DNA of 64,000 nucleotides from Brachyhypopomus gauderio. Its lineage: Eukaryota; Chordata; Actinopteri; Gymnotiformes; Hypopomidae. Positions 19,100 through 31,266 of this stretch are shown here, one piece after another; positions within the stretch are counted from its first letter, which is position 1, and every line of letters starts with the position of its first letter. The DNA lies in the NCBI RefSeq assembly GCF_052324685.1, contig NC_135211.1, positions 5,392,694 to 5,456,693 on the forward strand. The letters are read 5' to 3'. The notes under the pieces were generated by a model. The model worked only from the letters and a program-made list of their open reading frames with translations. It was not told the DNA's origin and ran no database searches. The position numbers were made by a program, and so were the translations under genes.

Positions 19100-22000
19100 T
19101 GTTACCTTTCAGATCATACCATTCACCCTGTTACTAATCTGCTTGAGATCGAAGGGGCAAATGGCCATGTAGTTCCCTACATTGGATATGTGCAGGTAAC
19201 TATTCAATTCCCTAGAGAGTTCATCTTCACTGAACCTGAAATTGAGACACTCGCCCTGATAGTACCAGATGTCCGATCTAATAGTATTACTCCATTACTA
19301 ATTGGAACCAACACTCTAGACCCACTTTATGAACAATTCGGTGATGACTGTTCTAGTCAGACCAACCCCTACTGTGGCTATCAGCAAGTCCTAAGGACTT
19401 TGCAACTCAGACACACCCGAAACTCAGATGGCCACCTTGGCTTTGTGAACCTAAGAGATGCTGAACCAAATGTGATCCCTGCAGGTCAGAAAGTTGTACT
19501 TGAGGGGTTTGCTAACATTGATGGCATAACCGGCGAGGAATGGGTTCTTATCGAACAACCCAGTGTGTCGTCTTTGCCTGGTGGAATTTTCATTGACAGC
19601 TGTGTCATAACACTTTCAAAAGGCCCTCATTACAAAGTACCAGTTGTGGTTAGAAATGAAGCTGATCATGACATTCACTTACCAGTTAGGTGTATTGTGG
19701 CTGAACTCTGTGCTGCTGAAGAGATGACTCCAACTCAAAATACCACCAGTGGGCTTCAATTATCTACTATGCAACCGGACCGGCAGCCATGTATTATGAA
19801 ATCAAACCTAAAATTTGACTTAGGAGATTCTCTTCCTAAAGAATGGAAAACTTGCATGAACATCATGATATGGACTATGGGCATGCGACAAAAGTGAAAC
19901 ACTGTATTAAACTGAAGGATGAGACCCCATTTAAACACCGTCCACGCCCGATTCATCCACATGACTATGATGCGGTTAGGCGTCATTTGCAATCTCTTCT
20001 TGAGGCCGGCATCATTCAGGAATTCCAGTCCCCATTTGCCTCCCCGATTGTTGTTGTCAAAAAGAAAAGTGGTGATATCCGATTGTGTGTGGACTATCGG
20101 AAATTAAACACACAGACAATAAAAGATGCATATGCATTACCTAACCTCGAGGAGTCATTCTCCGCTCTCAGCGGGTCACAGTGGTTTTCAGTTATGGACT
20201 TAAAAAGTGGATATTACCAAATTGAGATGGCTGAGTGCGACAAAGCAAAAACGGCGTTTGTGTGTCCCCTTGGATTTTGGGAGTGGAATCGCATGCCGCA
20301 GGACATCACAAATGCGCCTAGCACCTTTCAGCGCTTAATGGAAAAATGCATGGGAGACATCAATTTACGTGAAGTACTTGTATTTCTAGATGATATAATT
20401 GTCTTTTCAAAGACTCTAGAGGAACACGAAACCCGTCTTACTAATGTTCTGAGCAGGTTACGGGAGAACGGTCTCAAACTGTCACCTGAAAAGTGCCGTT
20501 TCTTTCAAACATCAGTCCGCTATCTGGGACATGTTGTCTCGCGAAATGGAGTTGAGACTGATCCTCAGAAGACAGAAGCCCTTAAGACCTGGCCAAGGCC
20601 TCAGACCTTAAAAGATCTCAGATCTTTTCTTGGGTTCTCCGGGTACTATAGGAGGTTTGAGGAAGGGTACTCAAAGATAGTGAAGCCCCTAACAAGCCTC
20701 ACAGCCGGCTATCCCCCTGTTCGCAAAGGGGCAAAGGTGACCAACCAAGCCGTCAAGTACCATAACCCGAAGGAACCATTCGGAGATAGGTGGACACAGG
20801 AATGTGAGTCCGCTTTCCACGAGATTATTGGAAAGTTGACATCGCCTCCTATTTTAGGGTTTGCGGACTCCAATCTACCTTATGTGCTTCATACAGATGC
20901 CAGCACAACCGGTCTAGGTGCAGCATTGTACCAGGAACAAGACGGGGGGAAACGTGTCATTGCGTATGCCAGTAGGGGTCTCTCTCAGTGCGAATCCCGC
21001 TACCCAGCACATAAGCTGGAATTTTTAGCCCTTAAATGGGCTGTAACGGAGAAATTCCATGATTACCTGTACGGTAATACTTTCACGGTTGTGACTGACA
21101 ACAATCCCCTTCGTTACATTCTCACCAAAGCCAAACTAGATGCTACTAGTTATCGTTGGTTAGCAGCCTTGTCTACCTTCACTTTTGACATCAAGTATCG
21201 TGCAGGGAAACAGAACCAGGATGCTGATGGTTTGTCGAGAAGACCTCATGGCGAACTTACAGTTGATGGCGCATCTCAAGAGGAGAGTCAACGAATTCAT
21301 GAGTTCACCTCTCACCATTTAGCACCTGTGGATGTTGTCCAAGCTGCCTGCCAATATCACACTGTAAACTTCCGAAAAGAATCAGATTTGCCCCCATGTT
21401 ATGTTGAGTCGTTTGCAGTATATCCTGATGCCATTCCCCCAGAGTTTGTAGATGACAGTGACAGTTTCAAGGGTCTTTCTACAATTCCTAAGTATAGCAA
21501 AGAAGAGATAGGCAGGATGCAGCGAGCAGATCCTGCAATTGGAGTTGTTCTAAAATTGTATGAGTCAGGAGAACCTGTTTCCCCTGATGCAAAAACACCA
21601 GAGCTCCTCCTCATGCTCAAAGAGATGAATCGCTTTGTAATGAAAGGCAGTCTGTTGTTCAGGAAAAGGCATTGTGACAACAAAGTTCTCTACCAGCTTG
21701 TCCTGCCCCAAACCTTAAGGACGACAGTATTACACAGCTTACATGATGAAATGGGTCACTTAGGATGTGAAAGAACTCTTGACTTAACCAGATCTCGCTT
21801 CTACTGGCCTAAAATGGCCTTTGATGTCGAATCAAAAATAAAAAGTTGCCCAAGGTGTGTAAAACGAAAAAGTCACCCTGAGAGGGCCGCACCCATGGTC
21901 AACATACAGACGACTCGTCCCATGGAACTTGTCTGTATGGACTTTTTGTCCATAGAACCAGACAGCCACCATACTAAGGACATTTTGGTCATTACTGACC

Positions 22001-22851
22001 ATTTTACTAAGTATGCGGTGGCCATTCCAACCCGAGACCAAAAAGCCCTAACAGTAGCTAAAACTCTCTGGGAGCAGTTTCTTATCCATTACGGATTCCC
22101 CGAGCGCCTTCACAGTGACCAAGGTCGTGACTTTGAGTCACAGGTTATCAAGGAACTTTGCACCTTGGTTGGCACAAAAAAGGTGCGAACCAGTCCCTAT
22201 CATCCCCGAGGCAATCCTGTAGAACGGTATAACCGTACACTACTAAGCATGTTAGGCACCTTAAAAGACAATGAGAAGTCTAGGTGGCGAGATTATGTCT
22301 GACCCCTCACTCACGCATACAATTGCACAAGAAATGAGGTTACAGGGTATTCGCCCTATGAGCTGATGTTTGGGCGGCAGCCTAGGTTGCCTGTTGACAT
22401 AGCTTTTGACCTTCCGATGACCGAAGGGTCGGCGACCACTCACTCGCAGTATGTGAGGAATCTTAAGACTTATCTTAAAGAAAGCTATCAACTAGCAATG
22501 GCTAATGCCAAGAAGGTTGCAGATAAGAACAAGCGAAGGTTTGATATGCGAGTAAGAGAATCAGCTCTTGACATCGGTGACCGGGTGCTCGTGCGAAATT
22601 TCCGCTGTCGAGGGAAACATAAGCTTGCTGACCGATGGGAATCTACCATATACACTGTTCGGAAGAAAGCAGGAGACATGCCTGTGTACACAGTATGTGC
22701 TGAAGGCAAAGATGGAACCTTACGCACCCTGCATCGAGACATGCTGCTACCGTGCGGATTTCTGTCTGAGGAGGATAAGGATATAAAATATTCGCTCAAT
22801 ATAGCAGGCCGGCACGGAGCCGCTTTCTCTTTTCTCCCGCGCATGGTCTGA
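19100..22851 (+). pseudogene. Ty3/Gypsy pol, broken
   Basis: Frame 1 (about 19100-19870) holds the end of a retropepsin-like region (LEIEGANGHVVPYIGYV) and a linker. A frameshift near 19850 leads to the main frame (19843-22302): RT with LCVDYRKLN, MDLKSGYYQIE and FLDDIIVFS, RNase H (LHTDAS), integrase HHCC finger (HLGCERTLDL...CPRCVKR) and the D,D,E core (MDFLSI, HSDQGRDFES, PVERYNR). An in-frame TGA at 22300-22302 breaks integrase; the same frame resumes (YELMFGRQPRLPVD) and ends at 22851. No gag or paired LTRs were found. Confidence 0.92.
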
Positions 22852-23410
22852 TGAAGACGAGTTTAACCGAGTGCTGAGTGAGCTAATTACGACGAACAAC
22901 GCTAATTCTTGGTCAGGTCTTTTTCTTTCCCCTGGATATTGGAGACAATTGAAGATTCAGCCATCATTCCTGATCTGGCTGTCCCTTGATTGTTTGATGG
23001 CGAGCCTCCCAGTTTGAATGCAAATCTCCTCACCTGCATACAGGAAACTCCATCCATCTGTGGTAGGACTGTGTTGGTTTTCCACTGACACCACCGTGGA
23101 TCTACCAATCAACGCGAGCAAAGTGCACCCCATTTAACTCCCTTGACTTTGACTATTTACCTGACTTTTCCTTGACTAGACATTCTCATTACCCCAAATT
23201 CAAATACCTACCGGATTGAACAATCAACATCAAAGGACACTTTATTTTCTTAGTTATTGGGCCCTAGATTTAATTTTGTATGATGTTTTGTCTTACTGCT
23301 TGTGACAGTAAATCATACCGTTAATCATAATTGTGTGTGTGTGCGAGTTATTGCTTCACTTCTTAGCTCCTACGAACCTAGAGCGACGTGTACATACCCT
23401 GAGGAGGGTT
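22852..23410. other. No gene; downstream of Gypsy pol
   Basis: This is AT-rich non-coding sequence, probably the 3' untranslated part of the Gypsy element. No LTR copy could be matched to the upstream side. Confidence 0.3.
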
Positions 23411-24225
23411 ACATTAATTAGAAGACCTAATATGGCATTGAATGTTTTTGAAGACGGTTGAAGCAGTCCTCAAAGCCAATCTAAAGGGTGAAGAAATCTT
23501 CATGGAGTACAAGACTAAGATTAACAGATGCAAAACAGAAACAAATGGTGAACATCCTGGTTGCTGATATGATTGAAATGCATGGGTAAGACATTCAAGT
23601 GAACTTGAATAATACATTTATTAAATTTAAGCATATGCACAGTGAAATTGGCCTATATGTGTATTTGTATAAATATGTAAATTAAGCTGAAGGTGCTGAA
23701 AAATACTGAAAATGGACCTTCAAAGTGCAATTCCACCTTGTAACTTCGCGCGCACAAAAATCGAGAGGTGCACAACCTCGCGATGTGACTGCGCGCGTGG
23801 CCAATGCACATGGGTGGAGCCACCGCGATTGCATCATTTTTGCCGCGCGGACCCTTGCAGCAGTCACGACGTGTCAAGTGAACCTAGATTACGAAGCTCA
23901 AGTGTTGAATGAAGGCAGCAGCAGAGTAAACGACTCGACCGGAGCATGCGCAGTTTTCTCATAAGACAGCCTGATCGCTTGACCCAATGACAGCACCAGC
24001 TAACATGTTTATAATTGTAACGAGTAACTATAGCCTACAGCACGTAAAAAATGTAAAAGTAAACATTTTATACGTAAAAGTATTAAACTGATGGAAAATA
24101 TGTAGAAGTAAAAATGGAAGTAGAAGAAAAAAATTATACTCCAGTAAAGTACAGATACAGCATTATAGTACTTAAGGACAGTAGTGAAGTAGTTCTACTT
24201 CGTTACTATACAACTCTGACCAGAT
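23411..24225. repeat. hAT-related repeat remnant
   Basis: The block AAGCTGAAGGTGCTG...GAAAATGGACCTT (23685-23730) and the GC-rich block after it recur inside the hAT at 47170-47340. The right end (TTCGTTACTATACAACTCTG at 24206-24225) looks like a hAT terminus. The left end is undefined and no transposase is visible. Confidence 0.5.
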
Positions 24226-24464
24226 TGGTGGAACACGGCGATGTCAATTGTCCACATCTAGATGGCGATTTGCTGCAGCAACGAGTCCACCTATGGATGT
24301 CGGACAGAAAAACACAACGCGCAATCCATGCACGTAACCCCTTGTTTTATAATTTTTTCTTATTTATTCTGTAAAGCACTTTTAGTTGCATGTATGTATG
24401 ATCTTCCCAGACCTACTGACCCTGAGAACTATCGATCTTCCCCTGGGAAGCTGTGCTCTTAGAG

Positions 24465-24760
24465 CAGGGGTACTCAAATAGAAATGATGACGGGCCACAT
24501 TTTATTTTTTCAATCACTGAAGGGGCCGGTTCCGGGGGGGGGGTTTGGCGAACGTAAACTGTCGAGGGGGGGGGAGGCGAACGCATTTGGGCGTCTGCTA
24601 CCTGTGTGTTGTAAAGGCAATCCCATGCATCATCTTGAGATCGCGGTGCGCGATTTCAAAATAAGAGCGGATAGCGCGATTGAAAAAAAAGATTCCTAAA
24701 AAAAACACTTTTCAAAACAGCTTGCGGGCCAGAAATACATAGCCTATTTGAGTATGGCGG
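24465..24760. mobile_element. hAT-type MITE in a paralogous segment
   Basis: Starts CAGGGGTACTCAAAT; the right end ATTTGAGTATGGCGG is partly complementary. Flanks TCTTAGAG (24457-24464) and CCTTAGAG (24761-24768) match at 7 of 8 bases. The paralogous segment at about 53460 lacks it. It includes G runs near 24530-24580. Confidence 0.7.
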
Positions 24761-24808
24761 CCTTAGAGGGAGCTCTGTTATGATGTGTCCTGGGGAGTCT
24801 TGACTCAC

Positions 24809-25435
24809 TGTGATGGGGTCAGAGACTTGACCTATCACCTGGACTGTGTGTATGTATATGTATGGGTATGCAGATTAATAGCTCACCGGATGTCCTATGT
24901 TCTCAGGGGGGGAGGACCGTCTTCCAGGGCTTCCCTGGTGCTGGCCGGTAGAGCCCACGGTCGGCAGTAGAGGGGGGGAGACGGGCCCTACTGATCCTGT
25001 AGGAGGAGGACAAGGGAAAGACAGGAAATCATAACCATGCAGGATGTGATTAACAAACAATGGTGTATGATCATGTTCATGTGTATTGTATAGATGTTCC
25101 AACAGGCGGCACGTGTGGTCCCGCTCCAAGATGTTGGTTCAGTCTAACAAGGTTGGGGGTGGGGCTACTCGTTTAAAAGGCCGAACAGAAGATCTATCGG
25201 GGAACGACCTTCCTGGAGGGGTAGCGAGTGTGCCCCGACATGTCGCCAGAGCCATTTATTGCACGAGGTTTTACTATTGTTTTATCCGATCCGAGGGACT
25301 ATGTTCACGTCTGTTGCACTGATTAAAATCTGGGTGAAGTTTACTTCGGAGTCCGGCCTGATCTTTTCGGGGAGAACCCTGGTCTCTCAGAGTGTAAACC
25401 GTGGAGTCGCGCCTACCCCAAGGCACATCCCCACA
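24809..25435 (+). mobile_element. Solo LTR, 627 bp
   Basis: Begins TGTGATGGGGTC and ends CATCCCCACA, with perfect TSD CTCAC at 24804-24808 and 25436-25440. The paralogous sequence at about 53500-53525 is uninterrupted, which confirms the ends. It is a different LTR family from the TGTCACGTAGGG group. Confidence 0.85.
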
Positions 25436-25556
25436 CTCACGTAGTTCAAAAACATTGTGTGTGTATCTTGTGTTGTTGATCATCATTTTGCATGCAAATT
25501 TTTTTCACTCCTTTCAAATGTGACACAAATTTGGTTCTTGTAGTAATTTAATTTAC

Positions 25557-25681
25557 ACAGAAAAGGGAAGGAAATAAGAACTGTGTCATTATCTATGACA
25601 TATTACAAACCACCCACACACACTGCCTGATGTGTCCACTGAGGAAGTTAAACACAAAGACCATCCACAGCAGAATGTAAG
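25557..25681 (+). promoter_or_regulatory. Candidate 5' non-coding exon of gene B
   Basis: A copy of the module ACACAGAAAAGGGAAGG...CCACAGCAGAAT followed by a GTAAGTAACTTTG donor. It lies 5.5 kb upstream of the gene B leader exon. Flanks match 53560-54560 upstream of gene C, so it is part of the duplicated unit. No ORF; the role as first exon/promoter is inferred from the conserved donor. Confidence 0.5.
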
Positions 25682-26530
25682 TAACTTTGTTTTCTTGTCC
25701 AGTCTGATTTATTTAAATGTAAAAGGCAAAAATCACATTGAGTTTTTCAAAGAATTCAAAACCTGAAAGTAAAGACTTGAACACTCGTTAAGACTTGTTA
25801 AATATAATGTTGGACAAACTCTGGCGTATGAAATGTTTTTGTCTTCAGTCACCACTGCTCTGTAGGCTACATCAAAATGCCACGATAGATCTTTCATGCA
25901 GATGTGAATGATTTAAAATAGTCGTTTTGGTCTTGACACACCAAAAGAGGGCTGTAGAGGTGAGTGAGGAGCTGCATTACAGCTGAACTGAGGTCAGTTA
26001 GAGTGGATTTATCATTGAGTGTGGCACTGTGTTAAAGCTGATTTCAGTTTATTTCTATTTTCAATGCTACATTTCAATGATTAACAATAACTGACAGTCA
26101 TACTAACGTATTGGCTTGTATACCAGAAGATTTGTTGGTACCTTGAAGTAATGTGAAGCTAAGCATTGCATCGAGTAAATGCTTTTTTCATGAACAACAA
26201 TTTTATCAGAACCAGCTATGATTTTTCTGTTTTATTGCTGACACGAAAAGTTCCAAACCTGTGCTGCCCTCACAGTGCCTCCTCCCTGCATCTTGCGGTG
26301 GGGTCTCAGTGTGTGTGCTGTTCCTGCCCACACACAGGAACACCCACTCATACATTTCTTTTAATAACTTTTTCTTCTGAACCAGGGGAGAGTTAATGTG
26401 TGATTGGACAGACTAGATAAATGGAAAATTTATGACAAACCAGTCTGTTTTAAAAAGCTTAAAAAAGAGTAAAAAACTTGAGGTGATCCTTCCACCTATA
26501 CAGAAGTATATTTAAACCCTAGTATCTATA
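25682..26530. other. Intron/upstream DNA shared with the gene C unit
   Basis: No gene. It aligns with 53750-54560 (for example GCATTGCATCGAGTAAATGC at about 26164 and 54270). The tail 26440-26560 looks like a degraded hAT end. Confidence 0.5.
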
Positions 26531-27950
26531 CTTCTACCTGAGTAATGAATGTGAATACGTCTGACACCTCAACCATGACCACGAACTCAAAGTTTCCTCT
26601 GAGAGCCCAAAGTGACAGAATAACTCATCTACCAGACACCCAGTGATGGTAGTTGCATTCTGGTCAGGGACCGTGTATGCTTCTGGCCACTTTGTAAAAT
26701 AGTCCATGACCACAAGGATGAAGCGGTTGCCTGCCTCCGTCACGGGGAGGGGGCCCAAGACATCCACAAAAACCCTCTCAATGGGTGCACCAGAGCAGGG
26801 CGTCTGCAATGAGGCCCGTGAGTGCAGCTGCGGCCCCTTCTTGGCAGTGCAGTGGTCTTTGCAGTGGACGAACAGCTCGGCCTCCAGGCCAGTAAAACCG
26901 CTGCCACAGCTTGTGCAGCATCTTGGTTACCCCAAAGTGCCCTGTCCCAACAGCTCCGTGCACGGCACACAGCACTCTCTCTCTCTCAGGCTGCACGGCA
27001 CCATCAGATTTACCTTCTAGGGACTGCTTGCTCCCACACCCAGTACAGCAAGCCATCCCGGACCCACAAGCTGTCCCAGTTAGCTCTGAGTGCCTTAGCG
27101 GTAGGCCCGTGTGGCATGTTGTCAGTCCAGGCCAGCATGTTGCTTGCTGTCAGCTACTGCAGTGCCCATGATGACTCTCTGTCACTGCTCAGCTTTTTCC
27201 GCAGCTCATCGGGTCCAACTGGCCTCAGGTCGACAGGGGCAGATACAGTGGTGGCTGCTACACAGAACTCATCTAAGCACACACAGTACCTGCACTTCTC
27301 CACCTCGCAAGTCCACCAGGAGAGGGCATCAGCATGGCTGAGTCTCCCAGGGTGGTACTGGATAGTGAGCTGAAATTCCTGTAGTATGGTGATCCACCTT
27401 GCTACTTGGCCCTGCGGTTCATGAGCCTTGTTAGGGATGTGTGATCTGTGCAGAGTTGAAATGGAACCCTGTACAGGTAGGAGTGAATGTGTTGCAGTGC
27501 AGCCACGATAGCCAGCAGCTCTCTACTTGCCAGACAATAATTATGCTCAGGCTTACTAAAGAAATGCATTCGGCCTTTGCTCTCCGTTCTGTACTTGCGA
27601 GAGCACAGCTCCGATGCCAGAGTGGCTTGCATCAGTGTCCACTATAAACTTCCCAGCTGAGGAAAAGCTAATGTGGGTGTGTTGCAGAAACGTTCGCGGA
27701 TGGTTGTGAATGCATTCTCTGCGGCATCATCCCATTGAAACCGACCTCATTTGCATTCAGCCTGTGCAGTGGGGAGGCTATGTGTGGAAAGCCTTTCATG
27801 AAGCTGTGATAGTAGGATGCCAGGCCCAAGAGGGCATAAATGCACTCATCGGGAGTGACACGATGTGAATAGTATGCACATGAGTGTAACTTAAGGGGTG
27901 TCCCGACCGCTGGGACAACACTGCCCCAACCCCTGCCTCAGAGGTTTTTA
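26530..27950 (-). pseudogene. Ty3/Gypsy pol fragment, minus strand
   Basis: Minus-strand frames carry RNase H (LASRELLAIVAALQHIHSYL and LCTDHTSLTRL, 27402-27632), a disrupted integrase zinc-binding region (FGVTKMLHKLWQRFYWPG, about 26910-26980) and integrase core (FVDVLGPLPV and DYFTKWPEAY, 26650-26760). Several frameshifts are present. The sequence is unlike the Gypsy at 19100, so it is a separate family. Confidence 0.85.
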
Positions 27951-28780
27951 AAGCAGTTGGGTATGGTATCAAAGTAAATTAAAAAGACAGATAGAAAAAT
28001 AGAAAGATGGATCGATCCAGAGATCTCCATTACACATGCGCAAGAATGTCTGCAAGAGAGAGCTGCCTTCCCTTTCACAGACCAAAGTTCTGATACTATT
28101 TTGCTACATGATTACATCATACTTCCGTGACATGAGTTAAGCACCCACATGAGATGAGGTTTTCAACAAAGAGAGAGAGACTGGCTAAACGCTCATAGCA
28201 AAGGGCTACAAACAACTCAGCAGTGATGACCTGCAACTTCCCTCCCTAAATAGGGGAACAGACAGCTACAGCTCATCACTGCTGATCACTGCGCTAATGA
28301 GAGCCCGCCACCCCCCGTAGCAGCAGACGGAGCAGCCCTGGAGCCAGCCCTGACAGCATGAGCGAACTGACCAGATAGACGCAAGTTTAAAAACAAAAAC
28401 AGCTAAATTCATAATAAATATACAAATTCAAAATAAAAGCAGTGGCATTTTATATCATCACTTTTTACAGTGTAATAGGCATCATAGTCACACATGTACT
28501 ACTGAGTTCTAACTCATCAGATAGTCAGAGGGCCGGATGTGGCCCTTTTGATCATGCTTTAGGCCCGCATTGCCGATTAAGGAGTTCATGACCTGAGGAT
28601 CATTTGTCTGCTTATATTGTCTATGTACCAGTTGACTCCTGGTTATTGTTTCCTTTTTTTGGATTTGTCACAGGTTTTTCCTTTTTACATATTAATATAC
28701 TCTTAATCCCTGAGACTGAAGTGATCGCTTCCTTTATTTTTGTACTTTCCTTGCATGTCACAGCATGCTTGTGTCACGGT
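27951..28780. other. Non-coding with LTR-like fragment
   Basis: No gene. 28600-28760 resembles 30785-30940 (GTACCAGTTGAC...CTGGT block and ATCGCTTC), suggesting two partial copies of one LTR. The copy starting TGTCACGGT at 28772 is interrupted after 9 bp by the hAT at 28781. Confidence 0.4.
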
Positions 28781-30663
28781 CAGAGGTGGGTAGGAACGCG
28801 TTACATTTACTCCGTTACATTTACTCTTTACATTTTACATTTACAAAAATGTCCAAAAAATTCCACTTTTACTTGAGTAAATATGTGCTGAGAAAAACGC
28901 GACTTTTACTCCGTTACAATCGGATTTGCACCGCACGCTATTGTTACTTTCGTTTAGTAAATAATTCGTCTTTTCAGTGAGAAGACTGATCAACGTCTCG
29001 TCATCGGAGTATGTGTGACCAATCAAATGAAGCCGGTCAGTCACGTGATCACATACGCAAACTTTCTCCACCGACAGCAAGAAAGTGACAGAAAATCCCT
29101 GACCTCACATACAACCAATGTTTACATTACAAATGTGTAAAAAGGACAGTCAGGGCTTCATTTGAGCCGGATCCTGCCGGAACAGGATCCGGGAACTCTT
29201 TCATTTTGAAGGATGCGATCCGGTAACTTTCAAGCCTACTAATTATAAGTTCTGAGGAAAATTTGTCTGCGTTGAACCAATTAATTGAACAAATAATTCT
29301 ATAAAAAACATTTTTTAAACACAAGATTCACATTCAGGTTTCCTAAATCACTTAAGAGCTCTCCCTTTTATCGAGGCATTTCCGCGTCTCCCCCATAAAG
29401 CATCCGCCCACCCCTCACACGGCCCTAGTCCAAAGTCATGGGAATTTTTATTATTATACACAAAAATATAACAAAACAACACAAATAAATTGCAAATCAG
29501 TTTTACAGTTTATGTGGGTCATTAATAAAAAATATAATTATTTATTACATTTTACAAAATAATAGAAATGGTTGATGGGAAATATTTTATTACGTAGATA
29601 TCAGACAAAGGCGCCAATTTGTCAAAATAACAGTGATCAATATGTTGAAAAGACAGTCAAACTTGCTTTCCTTTTTTACAAAAAAAAGCATCTGATTGTA
29701 CTACTAAACAACCGAGACTTGAAGCAAATGAAGGCAGCAGCAGTGGAGATGTTATTGGGGCAGGTGCGAGTGTGGTTGAGTCCCAAGCTATATACTAAAC
29801 AACTAATAAGGTAAGAAACGATTCTGCACTTAAAACACTTATAAAATACAAATCATTTAAAAGTAATTTATATAAACAAATTGGCTTGTTTGACATTTGT
29901 GTGCCTAACTGTTGCATTTTGTGTGCGATCCTGTGACATTGTTGGCCTCAGTGACCCCTTGTCTTATGCCGCTGTTTGCGTTCTGGCATCGTTTGATTTA
30001 CAATTAAGCACTGAGGACAGTTATATAATGCGCTGTCAGTTGTGTCTGCCAAACATGTGGACATTTCAGCCTACAAGAACTCAACATCAAATTTGAGGAA
30101 ACACAATGCGATAAGTTTGCCGTATGTATAATTATGTGTAATGCTATATCTCTGAGGCATAACGTTTGTATGATGTAATTATTAAATGTAACGCAGTGCA
30201 ATACTAAAAACCAGTTCACACTCTGAGTGTACACACCAGCAATATACGATGATTAAGTTTGCTACAAATTTATTCAGTTGGCGTCAAGTTGTAGCTACAC
30301 ATATTAGCTGATAGTCTCATAGTGCCTTTGTGGAACACATTAAAGTTACACAGGCCTAATAATTAGGAAAATAAATATTATTTATATTAAATAATTTTTA
30401 TATATTTTATTTATTTAGAATAAATTATTTTATCATTAAAAGTCATTGTTTCCAGTAATTCAATTTCCCATGATGTGATTTATTGACACGAAACAGTACT
30501 CATGCATTTACTCACTACTTGAGTAGCTTTTAATCAAAGTACTTTTTAACTTTTACTCAAGTAAATTTTTGGATGCATACTTTTACTTTTACTTGAGTAA
30601 CATTTGGTTTAAGTAACAGTACTTTTACTTGAGTAAAATTGTTGAATACTCTACCCACCTCTG
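28781..30663 (+). mobile_element. hAT element, 1883 bp, with BED-finger exon remnant
   Basis: Ends CAGAGGTGGGTAG and CTACCCACCTCTG are perfect inverted repeats. The perfect 8-bp TSD GTCACGGT lies at 28773-28780 and 30664-30671. Plus-strand 30020-30140 translates, with one frameshift, as RCQLCLPN then VDISAYKNSTSNLRKHN: a C-x2-C...H pattern of the BED zinc finger that starts hAT transposases. The catalytic RNase-H-like domain is absent. Repeated TTTTACTTGAGTAA blocks near both ends may be transposase-binding sites. Confidence 0.9.
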
Positions 30664-31060
30664 GTCACGGTACGGCGGGCCCCCTACTGGTCACCTCCGT
30701 CTACAGCGGCAGTTGTATTGTTGTTGTTGTTGTGTTGTGTTGTGTTCGTCCCTCAGGTGGGCGGAGCCTGCGATCTGTCTCACCCGAGGGTCGTTTGTTT
30801 GTTTATATATGTATTGTCTTTGTACCAGTTGACCGCTGGTCATTATATCCTTCATTTGGATCAAACTCACGGTTTTGGTTTCCGCACTTTTTATATTAAA
30901 CCTTCCATTTTTCCTGAGACTTGGCGTGATCGCTTCTAGTTTTTATAATTTTTTTTTTATTTTTTAAGTTTTACACATTAAACCTTTGTCCACACACCTT
31001 TTACCAGAGGGGTAAAAAAAATCCACAAATAACCCCACACCCCCCTCGTCAAAGTAACTT
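30664..31060. mobile_element. LTR-like remainder split by the hAT
   Basis: Continuation of the sequence beginning TGTCACGGT at 28772, from ACGGCGGGCCCC onward, to about 30950. The right end and TSD are not found. After it comes DNA paralogous to the region before the gene C leader (CGTCAAAGTA...TTTGCAGTGCAAC at 31040 and 55358). Confidence 0.4.
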
Positions 31061-31201
31061 TGCAGTGCAACTTTTTAACAAATAGTAAGTAATAGCTTAA
31101 AATTTGATAAACATATTTAAACATCTTTAAAATGCATGTATAGTTCTGAAGTTTCACTGAATATAAATTATACATCAAAATTGTTCCACTCTTTCATTTA
31201 G

Positions 31202-31266
31202 ACCAAACAGAACCATGGGCTTTAATTATGGAATTGTGTCCCTGATCATCTTGCTGTTTGTTCCAG
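31202..31266 (+). CDS. Gene B leader exon
   Basis: Acceptor TTTCATTTAG precedes ACCAAACAGAACC and the ATG at 31215; 17 residues of hydrophobic signal peptide follow, then donor GTAGGA in phase 1, matching the D1 acceptor phase. The gene C equivalent at 55523-55587 is nearly the same. Confidence 0.85.

Noticed and set aside
19190..22302. Gypsy pol as a domesticated host gene
   Set aside because: Contains a frameshift near 19850 and an in-frame stop at 22300, so no constraint is evident.
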